Below, piece after piece: positions 1 through 10,922 of a DNA stretch of 64,000 bases. Position numbers and translations under genes: made by a program. A model generated the notes under the pieces. It did not search any database. It worked only from the letters and a program-made list of their open reading frames with translations, and was not told the DNA's origin. The stretch spans positions 994,501-1,058,500 of the forward strand of contig NQOF01000001.1 in assembly GCA_002270465.1 (NCBI GenBank), written 5' to 3'. The stretch's first letter is position 1. Each line of letters begins with the position of its first letter. This stretch comes from Blautia hominis. Lineage in GTDB: Bacteria; Bacillota; Clostridia; Lachnospirales; Lachnospiraceae.

Positions 1-1189
1 CATCTGCTGTCCAGAAATCTTTCAGCTCAACTGCGTCTGCACGAACTGGTAATTTGCCTGCGATCTCACACCAGTCTGCAGTGTTCTGTGCGGACTGCAT
101 ATATTTCAGGAATTCAGCACATTCCTCCACATTCTCGGAACCGCTGCATACGCCGAAGTTCTCACCGCCGATAACTGTAGCCTGCTCCTCACCTTTTGGC
201 ATCGGAGCATACTTGTATTCCCATGTCACATCCTCTTTATTATCTGTATCTAAGGTAGCGATCTGCCATGTACCGGATTCCAGCATGGCTGCTTTGCCTG
301 CGATCCAGGCATTATAAGCATCGCCCTGTCCCCAGTTTACAGCTTCTTTACTCATATACCCGTCTTTTACCAGGTCACTTAAAAATGTCAGGGCATTTAC
401 TGCCTTGTCGCTGGAGACATCTGTGATGTCTGCGCCTGCGCCATACAGCCACGGTATGAACTGGAATGTTCCCTCTTCGTTTGCGATGGCTGACATAGCA
501 AATCCGTAAACTCCGTTTGCCTCGTCTGTGGTCTTTTCACAAGCTTCTTTGAACTCATCCCATGTTGTGGGCGGATTTTCAATGCCTGCGGCTTTCAGAA
601 GATCCATGTTGCACAGCAGTGCCAGACAGTTTGAGTTATTGGGCAGTCCGTAATATTTTCCGTCCGCATCCATACAACTGCTCAGAGGTCCTTCATAGAA
701 CTGGTCCAGATCAGACCATCCTTCCAGATACTCCGAGATATCTGCAAACACACCCAGAGAAATGTAGGAAGCCATATCCGGTGAATCCACCATTCCGATA
801 TCGGGCAGCTCTCCTGATACAGCACCGATAGTATACTGTTTCATCAATTCGTCACGTGATACAAAAGTAGGTACAATGTAGATGTCACTCTGCTCCTCGT
901 TGTATTTCTTTACAACTGCGTTTAAGGCGTCAGCCTCGTGCTCAAAATAATGCCAGAGGGTAACTTCTTTTCCGCCATTCGGTTCACCTATGTCTGCTGC
1001 GGTGGCTTCTGTTCCTGTTTCCGTCTCCGCCGCCCCGGTATCCGCATCGTCCGTGGTATCCTCTGCCCCGGTATCCGCACTGTCGGTTTTCGTGTCACCG
1101 CCTCCGGAACTGCCGCAGCCTGCGGTCATGGTCAGCACCATTGCAGATGTCATGGTCAACGCCAATGTCTTAACAACTTTCCTCTTCAT
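1..1189 (-). CDS. ABC transporter solute-binding lipoprotein (3' end beyond window)
   Basis: This is the N-terminal part (396 codons) of a family 1 extracellular solute-binding protein, the substrate receptor of a carbohydrate ABC importer anchored outside the membrane. The start is ATG at 1189, preceded by AGGAGG. A lipoprotein signal is visible: a basic MKRKVVK start, a hydrophobic stretch, then a TAGCGSS lipobox with the modified Cys near residue 25. An acidic, Thr/Ala-rich linker follows to about residue 65. The mature part contains typical SBP_bac_1 segments such as LPDIGMVDSPDMASYI and LPVRADAV. The gene runs off the left edge, so the permeases expected downstream are not visible. The YesN/YesM-type two-component pair just upstream probably controls it (inference). 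The substrate is unknown. Confidence 0.85.
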   Translation of the reverse strand, partial: MKRKVVKTLALTMTSAMVLTMTAGCGSSGGGDTKTDSADTGAEDTTDDADTGAAETETGTEATAADIGEPNGGKEVTLWHYFEHEADALNAVVKKYNEEQSDIYIVPTFVSRDELMKQYTIGAVSGELPDIGMVDSPDMASYISLGVFADISEYLEGWSDLDQFYEGPLSSCMDADGKYYGLPNNSNCLALLCNMDLLKAAGIENPPTTWDEFKEACEKTTDEANGVYGFAMSAIANEEGTFQFIPWLYGAGADITDVSSDKAVNALTFLSDLVKDGYMSKEAVNWGQGDAYNAWIAGKAAMLESGTWQIATLDTDNKEDVTWEYKYAPMPKGEEQATVIGGENFGVCSGSENVEECAEFLKYMQSAQNTADWCEIAGKLPVRADAVELKDFWTAD

Positions 1190-1391
1190 TTTGTTTCCTC
1201 CTTTTGTTTTTTCGTTTCTTAGGATGTCATTATTATAGCGTTTATATCATATTTCAAAAACCGACGCTTTTAATATGGGGATTAATTTTTTAGGGTATTT
1301 TTTTAATATCGGAGTAAAAAATTAATATTTATTATTTTCCCTTGTATATTTTGTACATCATATTCATATAATAACAGCATTTTACACACAA

Positions 1392-1419
1392 AAAAGCGAG
1401 ACATTATCGTCTCGCTTTT
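1392..1419 (-). terminator. Rho-independent terminator of the response regulator gene
   Basis: An 11-bp perfect stem (AAAGCGAGAC type) with an 8-nt loop is followed on the minus strand by a run of T. The hairpin overlaps the last codons and stop of the response regulator, a compact arrangement. It separates that gene from the solute-binding protein gene, which therefore needs its own promoter in 1190-1391. Confidence 0.75.
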
Positions 1420-2141
1420 ATAAACTCCGTCACATTGACTCCAGTCTCTTCCTTAAAACATTTGTTGAAATACTTTGGGTCTGAAAATCCTACACTATAC
1501 AGCACTTCGTCCTTTGAAATTTCCCCTTCCAGCAGCAGCTCCTGGGCTTTCTCGATGCGGTACCTTCTGAGAAATCTGGAAAAATTCTCCCCCACGTCCC
1601 GGCTGAACAGATAACTGAAATATTCCGCACTGACTCCCAGGTCTGCAGCCAGGTCTTTCTGAGAGATCTTAGAGGCATAGGAACATTCTATAATATGCAT
1701 TGCCTTTAAGATCAGCGGGTGCGCGTTGGGGTATCTGCTTTTTAAATCCCTGTTCTCCTTATCCCAGGTAACGCTGCTGCATTCTTCCAGCCTGTGGATC
1801 ACGTCCTCTATATCTTCAGGTACCAGGGGTTTGACCAGATAATCCGTAACCCCCAGAGAGATTGCCTGCCTGGCAAGTTCAAACTCCTCATACGCACTGA
1901 TAATAACAAATTTTATCTTCATATCCTGGGCTCTGGCAGCCCTGATCAGCGATATTCCATCCATATAAGGCATTTTAATATCAGTAAAGACCACATCAGG
2001 CTCCAGAATCTTCATAAGTTCAAATGCTTCTTTCCCGTCTGCAGCCTCACCGACTATTTCGTGCTTATCTGACACCATCATGATCAGATTTCTAAGGCCT
2101 CTGCTTGCCCTCTTCTCATCTTCCGCAATAAGTATTCTCAC
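1404..2141 (-). CDS. YesN-type response regulator (REC + AraC HTH)
   Basis: This is a 245-aa two-component response regulator. The N-terminal receiver domain has the acidic pair in AEDEK, the phospho-acceptor Asp in VVFTDIKMPY and the conserved Lys in YLVKPL. The C-terminal ~100 residues form an AraC-type double HTH (SQKDLAADLGVSAEYFSYLF, then VGFSDPKYFNKCFKEETG). I chose GTG at 2141, which overlaps the kinase stop codon and sits behind AGGAGGAGG; an in-frame ATG at 2162 lies inside that ribosome site and is less likely. The partner is the YesM-like kinase just upstream. Such pairs usually control neighbouring carbohydrate ABC importers, here probably the lipoprotein gene at the left edge (inference). 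Confidence 0.88.
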   Translation of the reverse strand: MRILIAEDEKRASRGLRNLIMMVSDKHEIVGEAADGKEAFELMKILEPDVVFTDIKMPYMDGISLIRAARAQDMKIKFVIISAYEEFELARQAISLGVTDYLVKPLVPEDIEDVIHRLEECSSVTWDKENRDLKSRYPNAHPLILKAMHIIECSYASKISQKDLAADLGVSAEYFSYLFSRDVGENFSRFLRRYRIEKAQELLLEGEISKDEVLYSVGFSDPKYFNKCFKEETGVNVTEFIKARR

Positions 2142-3982
2142 ATCAATTCCTCCTCCTGGCATATCTCACTTTCGCTCTGCTTTTTCAGCTCTGATTCCGG
2201 GATGGGAATCCAGAATGTAAAGGAGGTTCCGGATTCCGGACATGTGTGCATCTGAATATCCAGGTTTTCTCCATAATACATACGCATTCTTGTAACAACA
2301 TTCAAAATTCCGATGCCTACCTTTTGACGCTGCAGTACAGGCGCCTTTCCTTTTGACTCCAGGATATTCTTTATGACTTTTTCCGTATCTGCATCAATTC
2401 CGCTTCCATTGTCCTTTATCTCTATCCTCAAACGGCCTTTTTCCTCCGACACGGTAATTTTGACCATTCCTCCCTCATGCCTTCCCTCAAACCCATGAAG
2501 GATAGAGTTTTCTACAAAAGGCTGGAACATAAGCTTGCAGCACGGCCAATAACCATATTCCTCCTCAAAATCAATAGAATATTCAAATACATTCTCAAAT
2601 CTTGTCTTCTGCAGGTAGAGGTACTGGTCGATCCAGGCAATCTCCTGGTACAGGTACACATCCTGGCATTTCTGGTCAAAGGTATAGCGGAGGATATTAG
2701 ACAGCTTCTTGATGAGGACAGATACCTGCCTGTTTCCCGCTTCTATGGCTTCATAATTAATAGTGCCCAGAGTATTGCATATAAAATGGGCATTTATCTG
2801 GGATTCCAATGCCTCCCGCTCGGCCTGGTGCTGCCGTTCGATGGAAGCAAGCGTCTCCTCATGCTGCCTTCTCATAGCTATGTTCTTTTCTTCCAGAGCT
2901 TCTATCATTCGGTTGTACTCGTCTGCCAGCTGCCAGATCTCATGTTTTCCTTCTATGGATATCTTACTGTGAAAATTTCCCTTTTTTACAGTTTTAATGG
3001 ACTCTGAAATCTTTGTGACCGGCTTTAGCAGATAGCGCATAAAGAAAACCGTCAGAAATATGTAGGCAGCCAGAATCAAAATATAGATGATCACACCCCT
3101 GTTATAGATCTGGTCCACATGTTCCTGCATTTTCCGTTCATCCATCAGAATGTTCATGGTCCATCCGAAATAGCCCAGCTGGCGGCTGATGACCTGTATA
3201 TCATCATCCCGCACCAGGTCATCTTCTGAGGTGCCGATATATTTGTCCATATTATGATACAAGATCTGTCCATTCTCGTCTGCAATGTATCCCTGGGCAT
3301 ATTTCACTTTCGGTATCTCCACTGTGTTCAGAAATTCTTTGAAAACATCCATATTATAGCTGACGATCAGGACATACTTCACCTTTTTCAGACCGGTCCT
3401 GTTGCCAATCAGGGGATAAGCCACGTGAAAAAGCTTCAGGTCAGAATCCTGGGGATGCACTCCCGGCTCTGTGGATGCCATGTACAGAGGGATGTAATAA
3501 TTATTTGTATTATTCATGACTTCCTGATACATTTCACGCAGATACTTATCATTGTCACTGTCCCACATGGCCCCATCTGAGCGCTTATACCTGTCGTACT
3601 GGCACATCAGGCCATCTTCACCTACAATGGCTACCGCCACCGTATTTTTTATATAATCATAATCTGACAAAGTGTTATATAACGCATTATATCCGTTGCT
3701 GTCATAAAAGGACTGCACCCGGTTATAGATATCTGAGGATACCACCATCTCACTGCCGAAATTTATATGTTCTTTAATGGAGTAATTCACATTTTTCTGA
3801 ACGGATACCAACACCGCATTTTCTGTTTCAAAGCTCTGATCCACCAGGTAATTCAGGTATTCATTTTTCAGATATCCCTGAAATACAAGGGCCATTACCA
3901 GGACCGCCAGTGAAAATACAAGAACAAATGAAGATACGATATGCTCTTCAAAATATGTTTTTATCTTTCTGTATAAATGCAT
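2138..3982 (-). CDS. YesM-type sensor histidine kinase
   Basis: This is a 614-aa membrane sensor kinase. One membrane helix lies near residues 18-36, followed by a ~260-residue extracellular sensor of dCACHE type, a second helix near residues 300-320 and a HAMP linker. The His_kinase (PF06580) phospho-acceptor region around residue 400 and the ATPase domain (N-box FVENSILHG, G-box DNGSGI, then GIGILNV) follow. The family's usual INPHFLYNTL reads INAHFICNTL here; the His is kept but Pro and Tyr are replaced. The gene overlaps the regulator's start by four bases, so the two are probably translationally coupled. The ligand is not deducible. Confidence 0.88.
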   Translation of the reverse strand: MHLYRKIKTYFEEHIVSSFVLVFSLAVLVMALVFQGYLKNEYLNYLVDQSFETENAVLVSVQKNVNYSIKEHINFGSEMVVSSDIYNRVQSFYDSNGYNALYNTLSDYDYIKNTVAVAIVGEDGLMCQYDRYKRSDGAMWDSDNDKYLREMYQEVMNNTNNYYIPLYMASTEPGVHPQDSDLKLFHVAYPLIGNRTGLKKVKYVLIVSYNMDVFKEFLNTVEIPKVKYAQGYIADENGQILYHNMDKYIGTSEDDLVRDDDIQVISRQLGYFGWTMNILMDERKMQEHVDQIYNRGVIIYILILAAYIFLTVFFMRYLLKPVTKISESIKTVKKGNFHSKISIEGKHEIWQLADEYNRMIEALEEKNIAMRRQHEETLASIERQHQAEREALESQINAHFICNTLGTINYEAIEAGNRQVSVLIKKLSNILRYTFDQKCQDVYLYQEIAWIDQYLYLQKTRFENVFEYSIDFEEEYGYWPCCKLMFQPFVENSILHGFEGRHEGGMVKITVSEEKGRLRIEIKDNGSGIDADTEKVIKNILESKGKAPVLQRQKVGIGILNVVTRMRMYYGENLDIQMHTCPESGTSFTFWIPIPESELKKQSESEICQEEELM

Positions 3983-4018
3983 GGGACCCCTCTTCCTTCT
4001 TGGCGGCGTCCATACCGC

Positions 4019-4762
4019 TTACTCTGTCTTACTGTCTGCCGCCTTCACTTCCTCTGCCACCACCAGGATCTGCCCGTCCACATCCTTTTTGAACTGTTCC
4101 CAGGCATCCGGATGGTCTACAAAGTATTTGGGGCAGATTTTCTCTGTCACATCATAATGGCGGATAACATCACTGCTCTCCAGGCCGAAACGGTAGCAGA
4201 GCCATCCCACCAGTTTGACCAGAGAATCATATGTTGCCTCCGTAAATTCACCGGTCTCGTCCTTGTGACAGCACTCAATGGACAGCGTATCATCATTGCG
4301 TGAGTTGGATGCATAGGCAATCTCTGAGCTGGGGATACACTGGACGATCTCCCCCTCAATGCCTATGACAAAGTGGCTGCTTACTTTTGTCTCATGGCTG
4401 TCTTTCAGTCCTTCAAAATAGTTTCTGTTTTCCGCTGCCGTACTTCCCGGATTGGCCGTATAATGCACCACGATACCCTTTATCTTCTTCAGGGGGATAC
4501 CGGGCCTTGAGTATTCATTCACATCCAGCAGATTGACCTCAAAAGGCGGCGCCCCTATAAAACTGCCGTTCTCCTGCGTAACCTGTGCCTCCAGTTTATC
4601 CAGCCTGGCATCCTCTACCTTCCCTGTCACGATTTTTATGACCCCTGCTGCAAAAATAATCCCCAGAAGAACCAGGCCAAAAAGCATAAGCCTTCTGTTT
4701 CTCTGTTTCCTTCTGTTTACCCTTCTGTAATCTCTCCTGCTATGACCTCTCCTTTGTCCCAT
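4019..4762 (-). CDS. Membrane-anchored N-acetylmuramoyl-L-alanine amidase (Amidase_2)
   Basis: This 247-aa protein has a very basic N-terminus (about 12 Arg/Lys in the first 25 residues) and one membrane helix near residues 26-46, so the enzyme domain should face outside. The amidase_2/PGRP fold is marked by KGIVVHYTA (first zinc His), SSHFVIG, and RHYDVTEKICPKYF (second zinc His and the Cys ligand). By family knowledge it would cleave the amide bond between muramic acid and the stem peptide. It could act in wall turnover or in sporulation/germination; the sequence does not decide. No operon partner is obvious. Confidence 0.85.
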   Translation of the reverse strand: MGQRRGHSRRDYRRVNRRKQRNRRLMLFGLVLLGIIFAAGVIKIVTGKVEDARLDKLEAQVTQENGSFIGAPPFEVNLLDVNEYSRPGIPLKKIKGIVVHYTANPGSTAAENRNYFEGLKDSHETKVSSHFVIGIEGEIVQCIPSSEIAYASNSRNDDTLSIECCHKDETGEFTEATYDSLVKLVGWLCYRFGLESSDVIRHYDVTEKICPKYFVDHPDAWEQFKKDVDGQILVVAEEVKAADSKTE

Positions 4763-4766
4763 AAGC

Positions 4767-4888
4767 GTTTCTCCCCATTATCTATGTACTTTTCCCGCAA
4801 CTGTTTGTCCCCACTATCTATGTACTTTTCCCGCAACTGTTTCTCCCCACTATCTATGTACCTTTCCCGCAACTGTTTCTCCCCACTA
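4767..4888. repeat. 36-bp tandem repeat, three units plus part of a fourth
   Basis: Units begin at 4767, 4803, 4839 and 4875, exactly 36 bp apart, with one to three differences each. On the minus strand one frame reads through the units as GEKQLREKYIDS, repeated with small changes, and closes 19 codons past the array. That frame has no ATG and is preceded by a stop, so I do not call a gene. There are no spacers, so it is not a CRISPR array. It lies between the guaB terminator and the amidase gene, within the amidase's expected 5' leader. Confidence 0.8.
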
Positions 4889-4931
4889 TACAGCGGGGTG
4901 TACGTTTCTCTTCACGGCTGACTTCCCCTGC

Positions 4932-4968
4932 AAAAGGCAAAAGGCTGTTGCCACTTTAGCAACAGCCT
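4932..4968 (-). terminator. Terminator downstream of guaB
   Basis: A 10-bp perfect stem (AGGCTGTTGC with GCAACAGCCT, 7-nt loop, 4942-4968) is followed on the minus strand by a T-rich tract. It lies 45 bases past the guaB stop. Confidence 0.75.
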
Positions 4969-5012
4969 CTGTTCTTGTATCAATAGGAGATACACACTGC
5001 CCGTGCTTCCTA

Positions 5013-6488
<1,476 letters not shown>

Positions 6489-6500
6489 TTATAGTAAAAT

Positions 6501-6529
6501 AATATAACAAATTACGACAAACCTGTCAA
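6501..6529 (-). promoter_or_regulatory. SigA-type promoter of guaB
   Basis: On the minus strand TTGACA (6524-6529) and TATATT (6501-6506) are separated by 17 bp. The -35 box overlaps the stop of the upstream gene. I see no purine or ppGpp riboswitch in the short leader. Confidence 0.75.
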
Positions 6530-7029
6530 TCCGTAAAAACTTTTCTCGGACAGCTTTTTTCAATATTTTTGATCAGTTCCATGTCCGGCTCGATCAGCAC
6601 TTTACAGACTTCTTTGTCGTCAGGGATGATCATTGCATAAATCTTATGGGATGGATTTCCGGATGAAAAATCGTAAACTTTAATATTTTTATTGTGGTTC
6701 TGGTAGTCCAGGCGATGTGACTGCACGGGAGCCATAAGTTCCATTTTTGAAAGATCAAGGCTCTTGATCCTCTTCCTTTTTGCTCTGGAAGCGATCCTGT
6801 CAATGTCCAGCTCTCCGTTCACATAGAGATATTCAAATTCCAGGTCCAGGTTCGGCAGCAGAAAATACGCAGCCACTCCCAGCACTACAGCTACAACCAG
6901 GGCAATGGGCGTAAATAAAATACCGACAACTGCTGCCAGTACGATCAATGCGATAACCAGTACCTTGATTGCTTTCTCCTTTATGGTCTGCTCTTTTTTC
7001 ACGAGCAGTTCTGAGTACGCGTCGTTCAT
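6526..7029 (-). CDS. Small membrane protein, function unknown (DUF6106-like)
   Basis: This 167-aa protein has a charged N-terminus, two closely spaced hydrophobic segments at about residues 23-62 and a soluble C-terminal ~100 residues rich in charged residues, likely cytoplasmic. The C-terminal part (LEFEYLYVNGELDIDRI, then AMIIPDDKEVCKVLIEP) resembles small proteins common in Lachnospiraceae, which I tentatively recall as DUF6106. No catalytic motif is visible. It lies between groEL and guaB with its own AGGAGG site, and nothing in the context gives a role. Confidence 0.7.
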   Translation of the reverse strand: MNDAYSELLVKKEQTIKEKAIKVLVIALIVLAAVVGILFTPIALVVAVVLGVAAYFLLPNLDLEFEYLYVNGELDIDRIASRAKRKRIKSLDLSKMELMAPVQSHRLDYQNHNKNIKVYDFSSGNPSHKIYAMIIPDDKEVCKVLIEPDMELIKNIEKSCPRKVFTD

Positions 7030-7078
7030 GTTTTCCTCCTTAGGTATCAGCTTTTGCTTATAAGTCTATCACAAAGAA

Positions 7079-7105
7079 ATGCCGGTGTCCATATGACACC
7101 GGCAT
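7079..7105 (-). terminator. Terminator of the groES-groEL operon
   Basis: An 11-bp perfect stem (ATGCCGGTGTC with GACACCGGCAT, 5-nt loop) lies 27 bases past the groEL stop. A short U-rich tract follows on the minus strand. Confidence 0.75.
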
Positions 7106-7131
7106 AAGAAATGTGAATTTTCTATTATATA

Positions 7132-8787
<1,656 letters not shown>

Positions 8788-8827
8788 CTATTTCTGTTTT
8801 CTGGTTTTATTCTTCCCCTGCTGCCTG

Positions 8828-9127
<300 letters not shown>

Positions 9128-9147
9128 TTAAAATTCTCTGCTTGTTA

Positions 9148-9174
9148 TTAGCACTCATTTGATTCGAGTGCTAA
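9148..9174. promoter_or_regulatory. CIRCE operator of groESL
   Basis: A perfect 9-9-9 inverted repeat: TTAGCACTC, nine bases, GAGTGCTAA. This is the established HrcA binding site. It lies just downstream of the -10 box and upstream of groES. Confidence 0.97.
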
Positions 9175-9185
9175 CCGTTAGTCAT

Positions 9186-9214
9186 ATATTAGTGAATCCG
9201 GCGCATTTCTGCAA
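9186..9214 (-). promoter_or_regulatory. SigA-type promoter of groES-groEL
   Basis: TTGCAG (9209-9214) and TAATAT (9186-9191) are 17 bp apart on the minus strand. CIRCE begins 12 bases downstream of the -10 box, so HrcA would cover the start site. Confidence 0.75.
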
Positions 9215-9439
9215 CTTCTTTCATCTGCGAATAATCAAGTCAATACTAATTATTTCTTATTTTTGCTCGATTATTCTCTTGTTTTCTCATCTTTTTAATT
9301 TTCATTGAATTTTATATTTATTTTAGAATCTTTATATTTCCGCATGAAATCCCCTTCCAATGGGATGATCCATAGCAAAAGTTTAGCCAAAACCCGCCCT
9401 CTGCATACAGTCTTTCCCCGAAAAATATAAAAACCCAAA
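9215..9439. other. AT-rich gap between codY and groES, no gene seen
   Basis: Between the groES promoter and the codY terminator I see only AT-rich sequence. There is no open frame of note and no strong hairpin. Confidence 0.6.
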
Positions 9440-9485
9440 GAAAACCGGAGGTTATTTCCTACTATATGAATAACCTCCGGTTTTC
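9440..9485 (-). terminator. Terminator downstream of codY
   Basis: A 17-bp perfect stem (GAAAACCGGAGGTTATT and its complement, 12-nt loop) lies 22 bases past the codY stop. T-rich sequence follows on the minus strand. Confidence 0.85.
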
Positions 9486-9506
9486 TTGCCCTAAATCACT
9501 GTTTAA

Positions 9507-10298
9507 TTACTGCTTTTTTACCAGCTTGCGCTTTTTGATCTCTTCCAGTTCATCAAAGATCACTTCATTGAGCACTTTGATATAGGTTCCCTTCATGCCT
9601 GAAGACCTGGATTCAATCACTCCTGCACTCTCAAACTTCCTCAGTGCATTGACGATCACAGAACGGGTGATCCCCACTCTGTCGGCGATCTTACTTGCCA
9701 CCAAAATCCCCTCGTCCCCATCCAGTTCATCAAAAATATGGATGATCGCTTCCAATTCTGAGAAAGAAAGCGTATTGAATGCAGATTTCACTACCTGAAT
9801 CTTCCGGTTCTCCTCTGCATTCTCCTCATGTACAGAGCGCATCATCTCCAGACCCACAACGGTTGTGCCATACTCGCTCACAATAATGTCCTCGATATCA
9901 TACCCCTTCTGATCTCTGTACATAAAAAGGGTACCCAGCCTCTCACCTGCAATATCGATCGGACTGATAATTGCCATATACTTACTGATGTTCTCTCCTT
10001 CAAATCCTAATGTCTGAAGATTCACATTCTCCTTTGTCGACAGCACGCCAAGCAGACGCTCATTGAGCAGTTTATCAATATAACCGCCCACTTCACTGTC
10101 AATCAATTCCGTAATCTCCTCCACACCCGGACAGGTACCCACACCAAGCACCTTTCCTTTCCGGCTGATAACCAGGATATTGGAGTCTAAAGTCTCCACC
10201 ATCACCTCACAAATATCGTTGAACAGCACCTTAGAAGAATTGTTGTTATGAAGCAGTTTGTTAATCTTTCTGGTTTTATCCAATAACTGTACGCTCAT
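9507..10298 (-). CDS. codY: GTP- and branched-chain-amino-acid-sensing repressor CodY
   Basis: This 263-aa protein matches the family's length and architecture. An N-terminal GAF sensor (MSVQLLDKTRKINKLLH, later LGTLFMYRD) binds isoleucine/valine, and a C-terminal winged HTH near residues 200-250 (ASKIADRVGITRSVIVNALR) reads the operator. CodY represses amino acid uptake, biosynthesis and other stationary-phase genes while GTP and branched-chain amino acids are plentiful. The position downstream of dprA-topA matches the classic Firmicutes order, although the intervening hslVU and xerC-like genes are absent here. A GGAGG ribosome site precedes the ATG. Confidence 0.96.
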   Translation of the reverse strand: MSVQLLDKTRKINKLLHNNNSSKVLFNDICEVMVETLDSNILVISRKGKVLGVGTCPGVEEITELIDSEVGGYIDKLLNERLLGVLSTKENVNLQTLGFEGENISKYMAIISPIDIAGERLGTLFMYRDQKGYDIEDIIVSEYGTTVVGLEMMRSVHEENAEENRKIQVVKSAFNTLSFSELEAIIHIFDELDGDEGILVASKIADRVGITRSVIVNALRKFESAGVIESRSSGMKGTYIKVLNEVIFDELEEIKKRKLVKKQ

Positions 10299-10365
10299 AG
10301 CGACCTCCTTTCACTCTATTCCTACAGAATATAACCGCTAATTTCTATTCTCTATATCCTTTTTT

Positions 10366-10394
10366 ATTTTAACACACAATTATTCTGAAATCAA
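10366..10394 (-). promoter_or_regulatory. SigA-type promoter of codY
   Basis: TTGATT (10389-10394) and TAAAAT (10366-10371) are 17 bp apart on the minus strand, about 70 bp upstream of the codY ATG. This suggests codY is transcribed separately from topA. Confidence 0.65.
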
Positions 10395-10469
10395 TGCATG
10401 ATTTTTTTATTTTCTGTCTATTTATCTCTTTCCCACAAACTTAACTTTCAAAACAATTGAAATTTCCCC

Positions 10470-10614
10470 GACTTCCCTTTCTTTCCCCGCCTGTCAGATA
10501 CTTTCCCCTTTTCTCCAACTCTTCCCCCACCAAACACACACCACCTTATCCCACCACTTCCCCCTCAGCAGACCTTTTCCCACTACTCTACGTCCGCAGG
10601 TTTTTCCCACTACC
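10470..10614. other. C/T-rich degenerate repeat tract, no gene seen
   Basis: The plus strand is pyrimidine-rich with recurring TTCCCACTAC and CTTTTC blocks, two of them 27 bp apart. On the minus strand one frame reads GEELEKRGKYLTGGERKG, which resembles the GEKQLREKYIDS repeat at 4767-4888, but stops interrupt it. I take it as a decayed relative of that repeat at best. Confidence 0.35.
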
Positions 10615-10858
10615 AGATACCTGCCGCACAAAGTCCCTGGAGGGCATTGGAGGCAGATGGCTGGATGGACTTATGGGAAAAAGCGGGAAGAATGGGTGAT
10701 AGAATTTGCTTCACAAAAGCAAATTCTAAGGATAGTTGAGCAGACAAAACATCAGTTTTGTCTGCGGTTCTATCCGGTTCACCCATTCTTCCCGCTTTTT
10801 TCCATTAGTCCATCCCCATCTGCCGACTGGCCTCCAGGGACTTTGTGCGGCAGGTATC
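10615..10858. repeat. 244-bp near-palindrome enclosing two hairpins
   Basis: The ends form a perfect 28-bp inverted repeat (10615-10642 with 10831-10858). Inside it the arms stay complementary with small bulges to about 10705 and 10770. The centre holds two separate hairpins, 10701-10727 (AGAATTTGCT stem) and 10740-10765 (GCAGACAAAAC stem). Folded as RNA this is a long stem ending in a three-way junction. It lies between the topA stop and the codY promoter. There is no transposase or clear target duplication. It could be a MITE-like insertion or a structured RNA. Confidence 0.85.
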
Positions 10859-10922
10859 GTCCGCCTTAAACAACCACCCGCCCAGCCACATACCTCATTC
10901 GACAACACTCAGCCTCTAACTG

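Noticed and set aside
4767-4888. 36-bp repeat resembling a CRISPR array
   Set aside because: Units are directly contiguous with no spacers and no cas genes nearby.
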